This document shows positions 1 through 12,100 of a DNA stretch of 64,000 bases, piece by piece. Source of the stretch: Acidobacteriota bacterium (GTDB lineage: Bacteria > Acidobacteriota > Blastocatellia > Chloracidobacteriales > Chloracidobacteriaceae); contig JACQXX010000028.1 of NCBI GenBank assembly GCA_016208495.1, positions 103,634 through 167,633 on the forward strand. Direction: 5' to 3'. Both the position numbers and the translations under genes were made by a program. The notes below the pieces were generated by a model. That model had not been told where the DNA came from and made no database searches. It saw only the letters and a program-made list of their open reading frames with translations. How positions within the stretch are numbered: position 1 is the first letter of the stretch; the number at the start of each line of letters is the position of its first letter.

Positions 1-3000
1 CGGGAGCACGTAGGTGACAAGGCGTTTGTCACCGGGACGGTCTTCACGAGCCATCACCACGGCCTGTCGAATGCCAGGATGGTCTTCCAGTGCGGCTTCA
101 ATTTCACCGAGTTCAATCCGAAAGCCACGAATCTTGACCTGATGGTCAAGGCGGCCAAGGTATTCAATATTGCCGTCAGGGAGAAACCGGGCAAGGTCAC
201 CGGTTCTATACAGGGTTCGGGGTTCAGGGTTCAGGGTTTGGCCTTGAGCCTGGGAAAGTTCCGATGTTTCCCTGAAGCCTTGCTCCAAACTTTCCTTAGC
301 CTGGCCATCAATTGAATCATGCTCTGTTGCTTCAGAATCTCTGAACCCTGAACCCTGAACCCTGACCCCTGAGATGAATTTCTCAGCCGTCAGTTCCGGA
401 CGATTCCAGTAGCCGCGACCAACCCCGATTCCGCCTATATGCAATTCACCGGGAACTCCAATCGGGGTTGGCTGGCCGAAGGAGTCGAGAATGAAAATCT
501 GAAGATTGGCAATCGGACGACCAATCGGGACAAAGGGAAGTGGAGAATTGGGTGTGCATTCCCAAAAGGTGACGTCCACTGCTGCTTCAGTCGGGCCATA
601 GAGGTTGTGGAGTTCGCACAAGAGCCGGTCAAAGAACCGTTGCTGAAGGTCGAGCGAAAGGGCTTCACCGCTACAGATGACCCGTTTGATCGAGGTGCAG
701 GTTTCAACCTGTTCTGCCTGGAGAAAGGCCACCAGCATTGACGGAACAAAATGCAGGGTAGTGATGTGATGCTGGCGGATTACCTCAACCAGATAGGCTG
801 GATCTTTGTGCATCCCAGGTTGGGCGACAACCAGTTGGGCACCAGTCAGAAGTGGCCAGAAGAATTCCCAGACCGAGACGTCAAAACTGAAGGGTGTTTT
901 TTGAAGGACGCGATCTGCTGGGGTGAGGTGATAGGCATCCTGCATCCAGCAGAGGCGGTTGACGATTCCCCGATGCTCATTCATTGCACCTTTGGGTTTC
1001 CCCGTGGACCCAGAGGTGTAAATGACATAGGCAAGATGGGTTTCAGTTACGGGACTGGCAAGATTGTGAACTGGAAAGTTGGAAAGTGTGGACCAGTCAC
1101 GATCAAAACAGAATACCTGAGCGGAAACCGACTGTAACCGATCAAGCAAGGTCGAATGGGTCAGAACGACTGGCGCCTGGGCATCTTCAATCACATAGGC
1201 GAGGCGATCCTGGGGATATTCGGGGTCAAGCGGGACATAGGCACCACCGGCTTTGAGGATGGCGAGCAAGCCAACGACCATTTCCAGGGAGCGTTCAACA
1301 CAGATCCCAACCAGGACATCCGGACCAACGCCCTGGTGCTGCAGGGAATGGGCGAGTTGATTGGCCTGGGAGTTGAGTTCGTGGTAGGTCAAAGACTGGT
1401 CTTCAAAGACAATTGCGATGGCATCTGGGGTGCGTTCAACCTGGGCTTCAATCAACTGGTGCAGGCAGACATCACGCGGGTAATCAGCCTGGGTGGCATT
1501 CCATTCGACCAGCAGTTGGTGGCGTTCAGCTTCAGTCAGGATTGGGAGGTGTCCAACTGGGAGAGTTGGATTTGAAACGGCCCCAGTCAGGAGGGTTTCA
1601 TAGTAGCTGAAGAACCGGTCAATGGTTGATTGGTCAAAGAGATCGGAATTGAATTCAAAGGTGATAGCCAGTCCCTGGGGAGATTCCTCGACGTCACAGG
1701 TCAGATCAAATTTGGCAATCCGGGTTTCACTTTCCACCAGTTCAAGCTGCAGGTCGCCAAAATCAAACGTGAGGTGGGGTGTGTTCTGCATCACGAACAT
1801 CACCTGAAACAAAGGCGAACGACTCAAATCCCGTTCGGGATGGAGTTCTTCAACCAGCTTCTCAAAGGGAACATCCTGATGGGTAAAGGCATCCACCGTG
1901 GTTTGGCGAACCTGGGCGAGCAAGTCAAGAAACGTGGGATTGTGGGAAAGGTCAGCGCGCAGAACCAGGGTGTTGACAAACAGACCAATCAGGTTTTCGG
2001 TTTCAAGCTGGTTGCGCCCGGCGATGGGGGTGCCAACGGCAATGTCACTCTGCCCACTCAGCCGATGGAGCAGGGTCTGGAATCCGGCCAGCAAGACCAT
2101 AAACAGTGTGGCGTGGTGCTGACGGCTAAGCTGAGTAAGCTGGTCAACCAGTTCCCTGGAATAGAGGGTCTTCACTCGTGCCCCCCGAAAACTCTGGATT
2201 GCTGGTCGGGGTCGGTCGGTGGGGAGGTTGAGTGATTCCAGGCCCGCCAGTTGTTGTTTCCAGTAGTCAAGCTGAGGTCGCAACCGCTCATCCGTCAGCC
2301 AACCGCGTTGCCAGACGGCAAAGTCGGAATATTGAATCGTGAGTGACGGCAAGGGGGATGGCTGGTGATGGAGAAAGGCTTGATACAGGGTGTGGAGTTC
2401 AGTGAGGAAAACACTCAACGACCAGCCGTCGGCTGCGATGTGATGAATGGTCACCAGGAGAATGTGCTGGTCTGGCGCCAGGCGCAGCACGGAAAAGCGG
2501 ATCAACGGGCCTGCCGTGAGGGAGAACGGCTGATGGGCTTCCTGACTGGCAAGGGTCTGGACCTCGGATTCCTGGTCAGGTACCGACAGGGAGGAAAGAT
2601 CAGTGATTGAGAGCTGTTGATCACCAACCGGTGCAATCACTTGCACTGGCTGACCGTCAACCTGAGCAAAAGTGGTGCGCAGGGCTTCGTGGCGGGAAAT
2701 GATTTCATTCAGACTCTGGGCCAGGGCCTCAACATCAAGCGGTCCGCTGAGTCGGAGCACGCCCGGCATATTGTACATCGGGCTATCTGGTTCAAGTTGA
2801 TCCAAAAACCAGAGGCGTTGCTGGGCAAACGACAGCGGCAGGTGCTGATCGCGTAAAACCCGACTGATCGGAGGTGAAGCCTGAAAATCTGCCTGAGGAT
2901 GAGCCACAAGCTGAGAGAAAGCTTCCAGAGTTGGCGCTTCAAACAGGGAACGCACCGGGAGTTCAATCTGAAGCACCGTGCGCAACCGGGAAATAACTTG

Positions 3001-6000
3001 AGTGGCCAGAAGTGAATGTCCTCCCAGTTCAAAGAAATGGCTGTGTAGATAAAGGGGGCTATCCCCCAGGACCTCCCGCCAGATTCCAGCCAGAATCTCT
3101 TCGAATGGGTTCAACATGCGGCTGGTTGGGAGTGATTGGTCTAGTTGGTATCCTTCTGGTGGAGGCAAAGCACGCTGATCAATTTTCCCATTAGGTGTCA
3201 AAGGAAATGAATCGAGGATCACAAAAGCGGCAGGGAGCATATAGGCAGGGAGCCGCTGGCTCAAGTACTGACGCAGGTTATTGATCGGAATTTGTGCTTC
3301 GGGTGCAAGTAAATAGGCGACAAGGCGTTTGTCGCCTGGGCGATCTTCGCGAACCACAACCAATGCCTGTTTGATAAATGGATGATTTCCCAAAGCCACT
3401 TCAATTTCACCCAATTCGATGCGAAAACCACGCAACTTAACCTGAAAATCAATGCGTCCGAGGAATTCAATATTTCCGTCAGGAAGATACCGGGTAAGAT
3501 CGCCAGTGCGATAGAGGCGGGCTGTAGGATCGGATGAAAAAGGGTTTGGAATGAACTTTTCAGCAGTGAGTTCAGGTCGATTCAAATAGCCACGAGCGAG
3601 ACCGTCACCGCCAATGCAGAGTTCACCAGGGACGCCGATTGGAACAAGCTGCAAATTACGGTCTAGAATATACGCCTGAACATTGGCCATAGGGCGGCCA
3701 ATTGGAAGTTCTGTCCAGGTTTCCATTTCAGGCGACCAGGCCGGTGGCGCATAGGCAATGCACGTCACGGTTGCTTCGGTCGGACCGTAGCCGTTGATCC
3801 AGGGTGCACGGCCTTGGCCAAGTTTTTGCCATTGGGCCGATGTGACCGGCGAGGCTTTTTCCCCGCCAACAAAAGCAATTCGCAGACTGACGGGAAGTGG
3901 TGTGTTTGAGGTGACCAGTTCACGTGCCAGTTCGCTAAAGTAGGCCGTCGGTGGGTCAATTACCGTTACTCGATGGCGGTCAATAAATTCAATAAATTCA
4001 GCGTAAGATGGAACAACTTTGTGGGTTCTAAGCACTACTGTGGCGCCACAAGTCAAGGCTGAAAATATCTCTTCGGCAGCCGTGTCGAAATTGAGTGAAG
4101 CAAATTGCAAGAAACGGTCGCTGGCACTCAGTTTCAGCAGGTGCTGAACTGCGGAACACAAATTGACGATGTTTTGATGAGTGATCAACACCCCTTTGGG
4201 CAGTCCGGTTGAGCCTGAAGTGTAGATGACATAGGCCAGATTCTCGGGTTCCGGGTTCTGGGTTCCGGGTTCCGGGTGCTTGAAGGTTGAAGATTCAAAT
4301 GTGTTGATGTTCACAATCTCTGACTGGTGGGCAGGTAAAAAAGCTTCGGATTTATTGTCGGTCACAATCACCGGAAACTGGGCATCCTGAATCATAAAGA
4401 TCAGGCGTTCTTGCGGATAGGTTGGGTCAAGTGGAACATAGGCGCCACCAGCTTTGAGGATTGCCAGTAATCCGATGACCATTTCCAAGGAGCGTTCGAC
4501 ACAGATCCCAACCAGGACATCTGGACCAACGCCCTGGTGCTGCAGGGAATGGGCAAGTTGGGTGGCCTGGAAATTGAGTTCACCGTAGGTCAGGGACTGG
4601 TCTTCAAAGACAACCGCAATTGCATCTGGGGTTCGTTCAATTTGGGCTTCAATCAACTGGTGCAGGCACACGTCACGCGGGTAATCAGCCTGAGTGGCAT
4701 TCCATTTTTCCAATAGGTCAAGTTCATTTTGTGACACAAGTTGCAACTGATCAATTAAGCAGGTTGGTGCCTTGAGTGAAGAATCAAGCAATGTCTGATA
4801 ATTGAGGGCCATCCGTTCAATTGTCGTTTTTTCAAACAAATCGGTATTAAATTCCAAAGAAAGGATGAATCTTTCTTGAGTTTCAACGACGGCCAGTGAC
4901 AGGTCAAACTGCGCGATTCGTTCCTCAACCGGATACGGGGCAATTTGTAATCCACCAAAATCAACTGGTGGCTGGTCTTTCCCCGAGATCAGGGCTGAAA
5001 GATGATGTAAGCCCTGTTCTGGCAAGCGATCAAAGACAAAAGAACATTGAAAAAGTGGTGATCGGCTTGGGTCACGGACCGGGTTTAATTGTTCAACGAG
5101 GAGCGGGAATGGATAATTTTGATGGTCCAATGCCTCAAACACTGTTTGCTGAACCTGTCGCAAAAATGTCAGAAAATCAGGATTCCCGCCACAATTGGCC
5201 CTCAATACCACTGGGTTGACAAAATAGCCAACACAGCGATTGAACTGAGTTGAAGTCCGACCGGCAAATGGACTCCCAACCCAAATATCATCTTCTTGGG
5301 TGTACCGATGGAGTAAAATGTAGAAGGTAGTAAGAAGCACTACAAAAGGCGTGGTTTTCGCTTCAAGAGTAAAGTGTTTAAGCCGTTCAGATAAGCCTTT
5401 GTTGACGACAGTTTCAATCTTTGTACCCTGGTAGGTTTGTATCTGAGGACGAGGTTTATCAGTTAACAGATTAAGTAATGGTGCATCTCCGGCAAGTTGT
5501 GTTTTCCAGTAATGCCAATCATTTTTGCCAGATTCGGAGTGTAACCACTGTTCCTGCCATTGCACAAAACCGGCATAAGTAGATTGAATTTCTGGTAATT
5601 GTACTTGAATGTTAGTCATCTCCGCTTTGTATAGTTGGCGTAGCTCATCAAGTAGAATAGTCAACGACCAGAAATCAATTACAATGTGGTGCAGAACAGT
5701 CAACAGCACGTAGTCCAACTTTGAACAACGCCACAAACTCACTCTGAGGATTGGGCCTTGAGAGAGGTCAAACGGGCGATAAGCTTCTGACTTCAGGTCT
5801 GAATCAATAATTTCTTTGGCCCAGTTGGTGGCGTCGATTTCTACAAAAGAGACATTCAAATGTGGGTGGACGATCTGAATTGGTATTCCATTTTGAACAC
5901 CAAACGTTGATCGCAACACTGGGTGGCGATCAATCAATTTTTGAAATGATTGACGGAGAGCTGTAGAGTTAACTGGAGAGGTAATACGTAGCGATGAAAT

Positions 6001-6177
6001 GACGTGATAGGCACTGCTTTCTGGGGTTAGTTGGTGCAGAAACCACAAAGCACGTTGACCGTGTGAGAGGGAGTGGCTTTCCGGGCGAGGCTGATTTTTG
6101 ATCTCAAGAAGTTTTTTTAAAAGTGCACGTCTTTGCTCTGTGGTCAGATTGGAAATATCTGGGAGATCACTGCCCAT
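1..6177 (-). CDS. Non-ribosomal peptide synthetase, C-A-T-C-A..., truncated by the window edge
   Basis: At least 2059 codons are open from the ATG at 6177 to base 1; the 3' part lies outside the window. Domains in order: condensation (HHIVIDFW near residue 162, with F where the HHxxxDG motif has G), adenylation (YTSGSTG near 650, LYRTGD, NGKID), carrier protein (FFELGGHSLL, phosphopantetheine Ser near 1055), condensation (HHIAADGW near 1245), adenylation (YTSGSTG near 1720, YGPTEA, LYRTGD). Aligning by eye to the GrsA positions, the second A domain reads D-V-W-H-I-S-L-V-D, close to the known serine code; the first reads D-T-E-D-F-G-G-V-T, for which I name no substrate. The ATG overlaps the end of the upstream PKS by 11 bases, so the two are probably translationally coupled, and the first C domain should accept the acyl-ketide. 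Two repeat arrays lie in frame inside the A domains. Confidence 0.95.
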   Translation of the reverse strand, partial: MGSDLPDISNLTTEQRRALLKKLLEIKNQPRPESHSLSHGQRALWFLHQLTPESSAYHVISSLRITSPVNSTALRQSFQKLIDRHPVLRSTFGVQNGIPIQIVHPHLNVSFVEIDATNWAKEIIDSDLKSEAYRPFDLSQGPILRVSLWRCSKLDYVLLTVLHHIVIDFWSLTILLDELRQLYKAEMTNIQVQLPEIQSTYAGFVQWQEQWLHSESGKNDWHYWKTQLAGDAPLLNLLTDKPRPQIQTYQGTKIETVVNKGLSERLKHFTLEAKTTPFVVLLTTFYILLHRYTQEDDIWVGSPFAGRTSTQFNRCVGYFVNPVVLRANCGGNPDFLTFLRQVQQTVFEALDHQNYPFPLLVEQLNPVRDPSRSPLFQCSFVFDRLPEQGLHHLSALISGKDQPPVDFGGLQIAPYPVEERIAQFDLSLAVVETQERFILSLEFNTDLFEKTTIERMALNYQTLLDSSLKAPTCLIDQLQLVSQNELDLLEKWNATQADYPRDVCLHQLIEAQIERTPDAIAVVFEDQSLTYGELNFQATQLAHSLQHQGVGPDVLVGICVERSLEMVIGLLAILKAGGAYVPLDPTYPQERLIFMIQDAQFPVIVTDNKSEAFLPAHQSEIVNINTFESSTFKHPEPGTQNPEPENLAYVIYTSGSTGLPKGVLITHQNIVNLCSAVQHLLKLSASDRFLQFASLNFDTAAEEIFSALTCGATVVLRTHKVVPSYAEFIEFIDRHRVTVIDPPTAYFSELARELVTSNTPLPVSLRIAFVGGEKASPVTSAQWQKLGQGRAPWINGYGPTEATVTCIAYAPPAWSPEMETWTELPIGRPMANVQAYILDRNLQLVPIGVPGELCIGGDGLARGYLNRPELTAEKFIPNPFSSDPTARLYRTGDLTRYLPDGNIEFLGRIDFQVKLRGFRIELGEIEVALGNHPFIKQALVVVREDRPGDKRLVAYLLAPEAQIPINNLRQYLSQRLPAYMLPAAFVILDSFPLTPNGKIDQRALPPPEGYQLDQSLPTSRMLNPFEEILAGIWREVLGDSPLYLHSHFFELGGHSLLATQVISRLRTVLQIELPVRSLFEAPTLEAFSQLVAHPQADFQASPPISRVLRDQHLPLSFAQQRLWFLDQLEPDSPMYNMPGVLRLSGPLDVEALAQSLNEIISRHEALRTTFAQVDGQPVQVIAPVGDQQLSITDLSSLSVPDQESEVQTLASQEAHQPFSLTAGPLIRFSVLRLAPDQHILLVTIHHIAADGWSLSVFLTELHTLYQAFLHHQPSPLPSLTIQYSDFAVWQRGWLTDERLRPQLDYWKQQLAGLESLNLPTDRPRPAIQSFRGARVKTLYSRELVDQLTQLSRQHHATLFMVLLAGFQTLLHRLSGQSDIAVGTPIAGRNQLETENLIGLFVNTLVLRADLSHNPTFLDLLAQVRQTTVDAFTHQDVPFEKLVEELHPERDLSRSPLFQVMFVMQNTPHLTFDFGDLQLELVESETRIAKFDLTCDVEESPQGLAITFEFNSDLFDQSTIDRFFSYYETLLTGAVSNPTLPVGHLPILTEAERHQLLVEWNATQADYPRDVCLHQLIEAQVERTPDAIAIVFEDQSLTYHELNSQANQLAHSLQHQGVGPDVLVGICVERSLEMVVGLLAILKAGGAYVPLDPEYPQDRLAYVIEDAQAPVVLTHSTLLDRLQSVSAQVFCFDRDWSTLSNFPVHNLASPVTETHLAYVIYTSGSTGKPKGAMNEHRGIVNRLCWMQDAYHLTPADRVLQKTPFSFDVSVWEFFWPLLTGAQLVVAQPGMHKDPAYLVEVIRQHHITTLHFVPSMLVAFLQAEQVETCTSIKRVICSGEALSLDLQQRFFDRLLCELHNLYGPTEAAVDVTFWECTPNSPLPFVPIGRPIANLQIFILDSFGQPTPIGVPGELHIGGIGVGRGYWNRPELTAEKFISGVRVQGSGFRDSEATEHDSIDGQAKESLEQGFRETSELSQAQGQTLNPEPRTLYRTGDLARFLPDGNIEYLGRLDHQVKIRGFRIELGEIEAALEDHPGIRQAVVMAREDRPGDKRLVTYVLP
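211..372. repeat. Heptamer-arm inverted repeat element in frame inside the second NRPS A domain
   Basis: The left arm (211-239) is built from GGGTTCG/GGGTTCA units and the right arm (341-372) from the inverse TGAACCC units, around about 100 bases of spacer. The element is about 162 bases, or 54 codons, and keeps the NRPS frame open. It fills the loop between the motifs ELTAEKFI and LYRTGD, which is 11 residues in the first A domain of the same protein and 53 here. The same repeat family occurs between genes at 21080-21341, 27424-27598 and 59256-59502. Confidence 0.85.
4244..4277. repeat. GGGTTCC heptamer array inside the first NRPS A domain
   Basis: Four to five units of GGGTTC(C/T) are read in frame as a Pro-Glu-Pro-rich stretch (HPEPGTQNPEPEN) just before the LAYVIYTSGSTG core motif. 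Only one arm is present. The site is a variable linker, so it may be tolerated easily. Confidence 0.7.
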
Positions 6178-9100
6178 GCGATGATCCTCCGCTGGTAAGC
6201 ATTTGTTGTAAAAGGGCTTTAACTTGTTCGTCAGAAAGTTGATCTACTTTATCTAACAAATCATCCGTGGTTCCACGTGGAGATTGGCTGTGATTTAACG
6301 GTACTGGCGGCGAAACAGGTGGTTCTAAGGATATTGCCGTTATCTTCACGGTTGCTGGAGCCGGAGTTGCTGACAATGATTGATGTAGCGTTGTGGTCAG
6401 TGTGTTCAGTGATGCCTCTTGAAGAAATGAAGCTACTGGGAGCACGGCGCCCAAATCACTTTCAATCTGGCTGCGAAGTGTAACTGCCATCAAGGAGTCA
6501 AATCCAAGCGACATCAGCGAAGTAAACTGCTCAACCCGTGAGGGTTTAATTCCTAGAGTCTGTGCGACTGCGGTTTGGAGATATTCTTCCAGCAGTTGCC
6601 TTCGATCATCAAGGGGCATTGTAAAATAAGTTTCCCGTTTCAAACCCAGGCGGACTGTTGTCTGGCTGGGAGGTGGGGCCGGTTGGTTGGTTGGTTCAGT
6701 AATGTAATTAAGCAGTGGAGAGGTCATCAGGGACGGGAAAAGCTGTTTCAGTTGCCCCCAATCAAATCGAGCTCCAATCAAAGTCGGAACCTGGGAATCC
6801 AGGTTATAGTGGAGGATTTGCAATCCCGTAGCAGGTGACAGAAGGTTAATTCCTGAGGCTGGGTTTTTGCCGGCTGCTGTGTTCCGGGCTGCCATTCCAA
6901 CCTCTGCCCACGGCCCCCAATTGATGGTACTGGCCTTGTATCCATTTTGACGTAACCAGTGAACAATCGCATCTTGAAAGGTATTGCCAGCAGCATAATT
7001 GGCTTGCCCGGGTGAGCCCAGGACTGATGCCAGCGAACTAAAGTTAACAAAGAAGTCCAGTTCCTCTGGGGAAAATGCATTGGCCAGATGCCATGTGCCA
7101 AGGATCTTAACCCTTGTGACAGACAACAATGCTTCCCGGTTCAAATTGTAGAGTGATTGATCTTCAAGCACACCAGCAGCATGAATCACGCCTCGAATTG
7201 GCGGCCAGCCTTCATCGGCATAGGTTTGAAGAAACTGTCCGAGTTGTTCAGCACTTGAAACATCAAGCGCGATTGTTTGAACATTGACTCCTAAAGCTTC
7301 AAGATCACGGATGGCTGCAATTTGTTGTTTTTGGAGAGAATCCTCTGGGTACGCTTTCCATTCATTTCGGGCTGGAAGAGGCGTCCGACTGGTCAAAATC
7401 AGGCGCCGGGCACCCTGTTGCGCCATCCACTGAGCCACAATCAATCCAAGTCCGCCAAGTCCCCCTGTGATGAGATAGCTTGCATTGGTTCGCCAGACCA
7501 GCGACGGGTGAAGGGTGAGGTTCTGTGTGACCTTAACGAGCCGAAGCCCATAGATGCCATCTTTTCGAAAAGCAAGCTGATCCTCACCCATCAAGTTGAG
7601 GATGGCTGTTCGTGTAGAGTGAACGGACTCCTCAGTCGTGAAGTGGGTGTCTAGATCAAACATCCCTCCCCAGTACTGAGGCATTTCACGAGACAAGGTG
7701 CGCCCAAATCCCCAAACTGGTGACTGGAGTAATCCATCTAAAGTTGGATCATTGGATACATTTTGGACCCCCTGAGTCCCAATCCAAAAAAGAGGTGGGG
7801 TTATAAATTGCTGGGCAAATACTTCCTGTAACGTGAAGAGGATGCCTGTGCAGGTGACATCGACAGTTGTTTCAAAAGTTGAATCGGCGAATTGTTCAAT
7901 GGTAGGTGCATTAAGTGGCCATAAGTACAACACACGGCTGGGAATAGCTCCGGTTTGATGAAGCCAATCGAACAATTGCCGAAATTGATCTCGACTGGCT
8001 GGGTTAAGTCGAACCTGGTTGGAATCACTGATCTCAAAATCAGATCCTGGATGCACCACAAAGCATGTGGCTCCACTGGCAGTTAATGATTGTGCCAAGC
8101 TGTCGCCGATTCCAGAGAGATCACTAAAAATAAGCCAGTTCCCAGTTGATTCCGCAGTTGTGCTTGATACCTCAATTTGTTTCCAAATAAGTTGGTGAAG
8201 CCAGCCGTCCAGTGAGTCTGAAGGTGTTTCTTTGATAGAAGGAATCAATGGCTTTGAATTCAACTCTTGATTCCATTGGACATCAATCCAGCACCGTTCA
8301 CGTTGCCACGGATAGCTGGGCAGTTTTATTCGGTGACCAGATGTTCCATAGAGTCCTGACCAGTTAACATTGCATCCTTTTGCATAAAGAGTTGCTAGGC
8401 TAGAGCACAAACTCAAAAACCCATTTTCACCTCGTCTTAAGGAAGAAAGAATCACAGTATCAAGTTTTTGAGATTGGAAGCATTCGCGAATGGCTGGGCT
8501 TAACACTGCATGCGGCCCCAGTTCCAGAAAAACCTCATATTTTTCCGGTGCCATGGTTTCGATGGCCTGGGTAAAGCACACTGGTTCGCGCAAATTCCGT
8601 CCCCAATAGGCTGGTGAAAAGTCGCCGAAGGTAGGAGGTTTGCCAGTTACCGTTGAAAAAATTGGTATCGCTGCATTGTGTGGGGTCAGGCCATAAAGCG
8701 TTCCAGCCAGTTCGTGTTGCAGAAAGTCAAGTTGTGGGCTGTGGAACGCATAGTTTTGGGTAATTACCCGGGCAAAGATGCCGCGCGACTGCAGGTGTTC
8801 GACAAGGGCTTCAACCGATTTGGGATCGCCAGAAACAGTAAGTGATGTTGGACTGTTTTCAGCGGCTACTGACAGGGTTGGGAACAGCTTGAGCAGTTCC
8901 TGAAATTCGGTTTCTGAAATGGCCGCCGCTGCGGTTTTTCCTTTTCCAGCCGCCTTTTCCATAATCCGACCACGATGGAAAATCACATGGAGCGCATCCT
9001 GGAGTGTCAGGACTCCGGCCACGTGGGCCGCCGCAACTTCGCCCATGCTATGTCCGACAACCGCATCCGGGACAATCCCAACCTGTTTCCAAAATGCGGC

Positions 9101-12100
9101 CAGCGCAACTTGAAGGCTAAAGATCGTCGGCTGGGCAATATCAGTTCGACTGAGTCTCGAATGGGCCGCATGGGCCTGCAACTCCTCAAACACCGACCAG
9201 CCACCATACCCTTGCAGGTATTCGTCACATTGTTTGAGCACCTTACGGAATGGGGTGCTGGCATCAATCAAATCCACGCCCATTCCGGCCCATTGATTTC
9301 CCTGACCGGAAAAAACAAAGGCTACCTTTGGCGTTTGGCCTGGAATTTTACGCCCAACGGCCAGCCCATACGTGGTTTCACCCGCCAGAAACACCCCCAG
9401 TTTTTCAATCAGCTGGTCACGCGATGAACCAACCACGGCCAGCCGATATTCATAATGATCACGCCGGAAACTGGCTGTCCGGCAAAAGTCATAGAGATTG
9501 AGATTGGGCTGAGCAACCAGATGCGCCTGGAATCGTTCGGCCAGGAGAGTCAGTGCTTCTGGTGTACGGGCTGAAATTGGAAGCAGGTACGCTGTTTGGG
9601 GGCGAGATTCTGCCTGGTTTTGGAAGTTTGAAATCGGCGGAATTCCTTCGAGGACAGCATGGGCGTTGGTACCACCAAAGCCAAATGAATTAACCCCAGC
9701 TAGCATTGGCCCGTCAGTTCGTGGCCAGGGTGATAATTGTGTTTGAACATAAAGTGGCAGGCGAGAAAAAGGAATGTAAGGATTCGGGTTGTCAAAATGT
9801 AGGCTGGGTGGGATGGTTCGATTTTTTAATGCCAGTGCTACTTTGATCAATCCAGCAATCCCCGCTGCTGGCTCAAGATGACCAATATTGGTTTTTACCG
9901 AGCCAATGGCGCATTTGCTGCCAGGTCCCCGATCTTGTGAAAGTACTTTGCCCAGCGCTTTAACCTCAATTGGATCTCCAAGCGATGTTCCAGTACCATG
10001 GGCTTCAATATACTGCACCTGACTTGGGGAAATCATGGCACGAGCGTAAGCTTCTTGTAATACAGCTTCCTGGGCATGCTGGCTGGGTGCTGTCAGTCCG
10101 TTACTTCGCCCATCCTGGTTAACTGCGCTCCCTCGAATAACTGCATAAATGGAGTCATTATCGGTTAAGGCTTTAGAAAGAGGTTTCAAGACTACAAGCC
10201 CAGCTCCTTCACCGCGTACATACCCATTTGCACGAGCGTCAAAGGTCCAACAGTGACCGTCAGGCGAAAGGAAACTGGAGGCGATCAGATTTTCCGTGAC
10301 TTCATGAGAGAGTAATAAGTTGACACCCCCAGCGAGCGCCAGGACAGATTCACCCTGGCGGAGGCTTTGACAAGCCTGGTGGATTGCAACTAATGATGAG
10401 GAGCATGCTGTATCGATTGAGATGCTTGGACCGAGAAAATTGAAAACGTAGGAAATCCGATTGGAGACAATTGATAGAGAACTCCCTACTGCCGTATACG
10501 GTGTTCGGCAATGAGGCGAACTAACTTGAATACGCCCATAATCTCCGACTCCCAATCCAACAAATACTCCGACTTTGCTCCCACTTAAACGTTGGGGCGC
10601 AAGTCCGGCATCGTCGAGCGCTTCCCAGGTGACTTCGAGCAGCAGCCGTTGTTGCGGATCCATATGCTCGGCTTCGCGGCGGGAAATCCCAAAAAACCCG
10701 TAGTCAAACAGGTCAATGTCATCCAGAAAGCTGCCCCAGTAGGTCTTGCTCGGATCGGTCGGGTAAAAACCGCTCTTTCCTCGGCGTTCCGCTGGGACTT
10801 CGCGGATCATATCTACGCCGTCGCACAGCAGTTGCCAGAACGCTTCGGGGCTGTTCGCACCTGGAAAACGACAGCCGATGCCGATGATGGCAATTGGTTC
10901 TTCGGCTTTGTTCTGCCCGGCAAAGAAGTGCGAAATCAATTCGATTGAATCCTGTCCTCCGGCGAGATGCCGCGAGAGGGCATAAATTGAAGGATAGGTA
11001 TAAAACAGCGTCGGCGAGAGTTTGCGTCCCAGCCATTGCTCAAAGTCTCCGGTCAGGCTGACGACATCCCTCGATGCAAGACCAAACCGCGAAAACTCAT
11101 CGTGGACGTTGATTCGGGTGGCGGGGATCCGGGCATAGCGCGCCAGTTGATCAATCAACCAGACCTGAATTTCCTCCGCGTTCGGAGTTTTTTTGAGTGG
11201 CGTCAACACCGGGCTGGACGAATCTTCGTTCAGCCCAAGCGATGGCGTTTCAGTTGGCAGAAACTCAAGCATCCGGTTTTGAAAAGCCTGCCGACAGGCT
11301 TGCCGCTGGATTTTCCCGCTTGATGTTTTAAGAATCGTGCCCGGTTTGATCAAATCAATCGTGTAGACGTGAACATCGTGAAATTCGGCCACCGCTTGCC
11401 GAATCGCCGCCTGGATGGTGCGCACATCGGCGGCACTCGGGTCTTTAAGTTCGGCTGAGGGTTTGCGTTCGCCGCCGCGAGCACGTTCGCGGCGTTCAAT
11501 TTCAGCCACCACCACCAGATGTTCGCCATCGGCGGAGTCAACCGAAAACGCAGCCGTACAGCCGGGACGAATTGCCGGATGGCTCTGTTCGACGGTCAAT
11601 TCAATGTCATGTGGGTACAGATTTCGACCATCAATGATGATCATGTCCTTGAGGCGTCCGGCGATGAAGAGCACCCCGTCACGCATAAACCCAAGGTCAC
11701 CAGTTCGCAGGAAAGGTCCTTCGCCGGTATCGGCCAGATAGGCGCCGAAGGTGTGTTCGGTTTCTTCTTCACGTCGCCAGTATCCAACCGCCACGCCGGG
11801 GCCGGAGACCCAAATTTCCCCAACTTCATCGGTTGCGCAGGCGGTCAGCGAATCGGGATTCACAATCACCACCCGAACACCGGATGGCTCAACGGTCGGT
11901 CGTCCACAACCTGCCAGTACCCGAACGTTGTCCTGACGGGAGGGAGGGACTTCGATAACTTTGTGTTGTTCAAGTGCTTGGGCATCCACCGTGCAAAAGA
12001 CCGGCTCGTCTTCGCGCCGGGTGGCTGATACTTTCAGCGTGGCTTCGGCCAGGCCAAACCCTGGGGAGAACGTTTTCCAGCGAAAGCCGCAGCCTTCAAA

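Noticed and set aside
8975..9427. Plus-strand frame inside the PKS
   Set aside because: It is the antisense shadow of the acyltransferase domain; no independent support.
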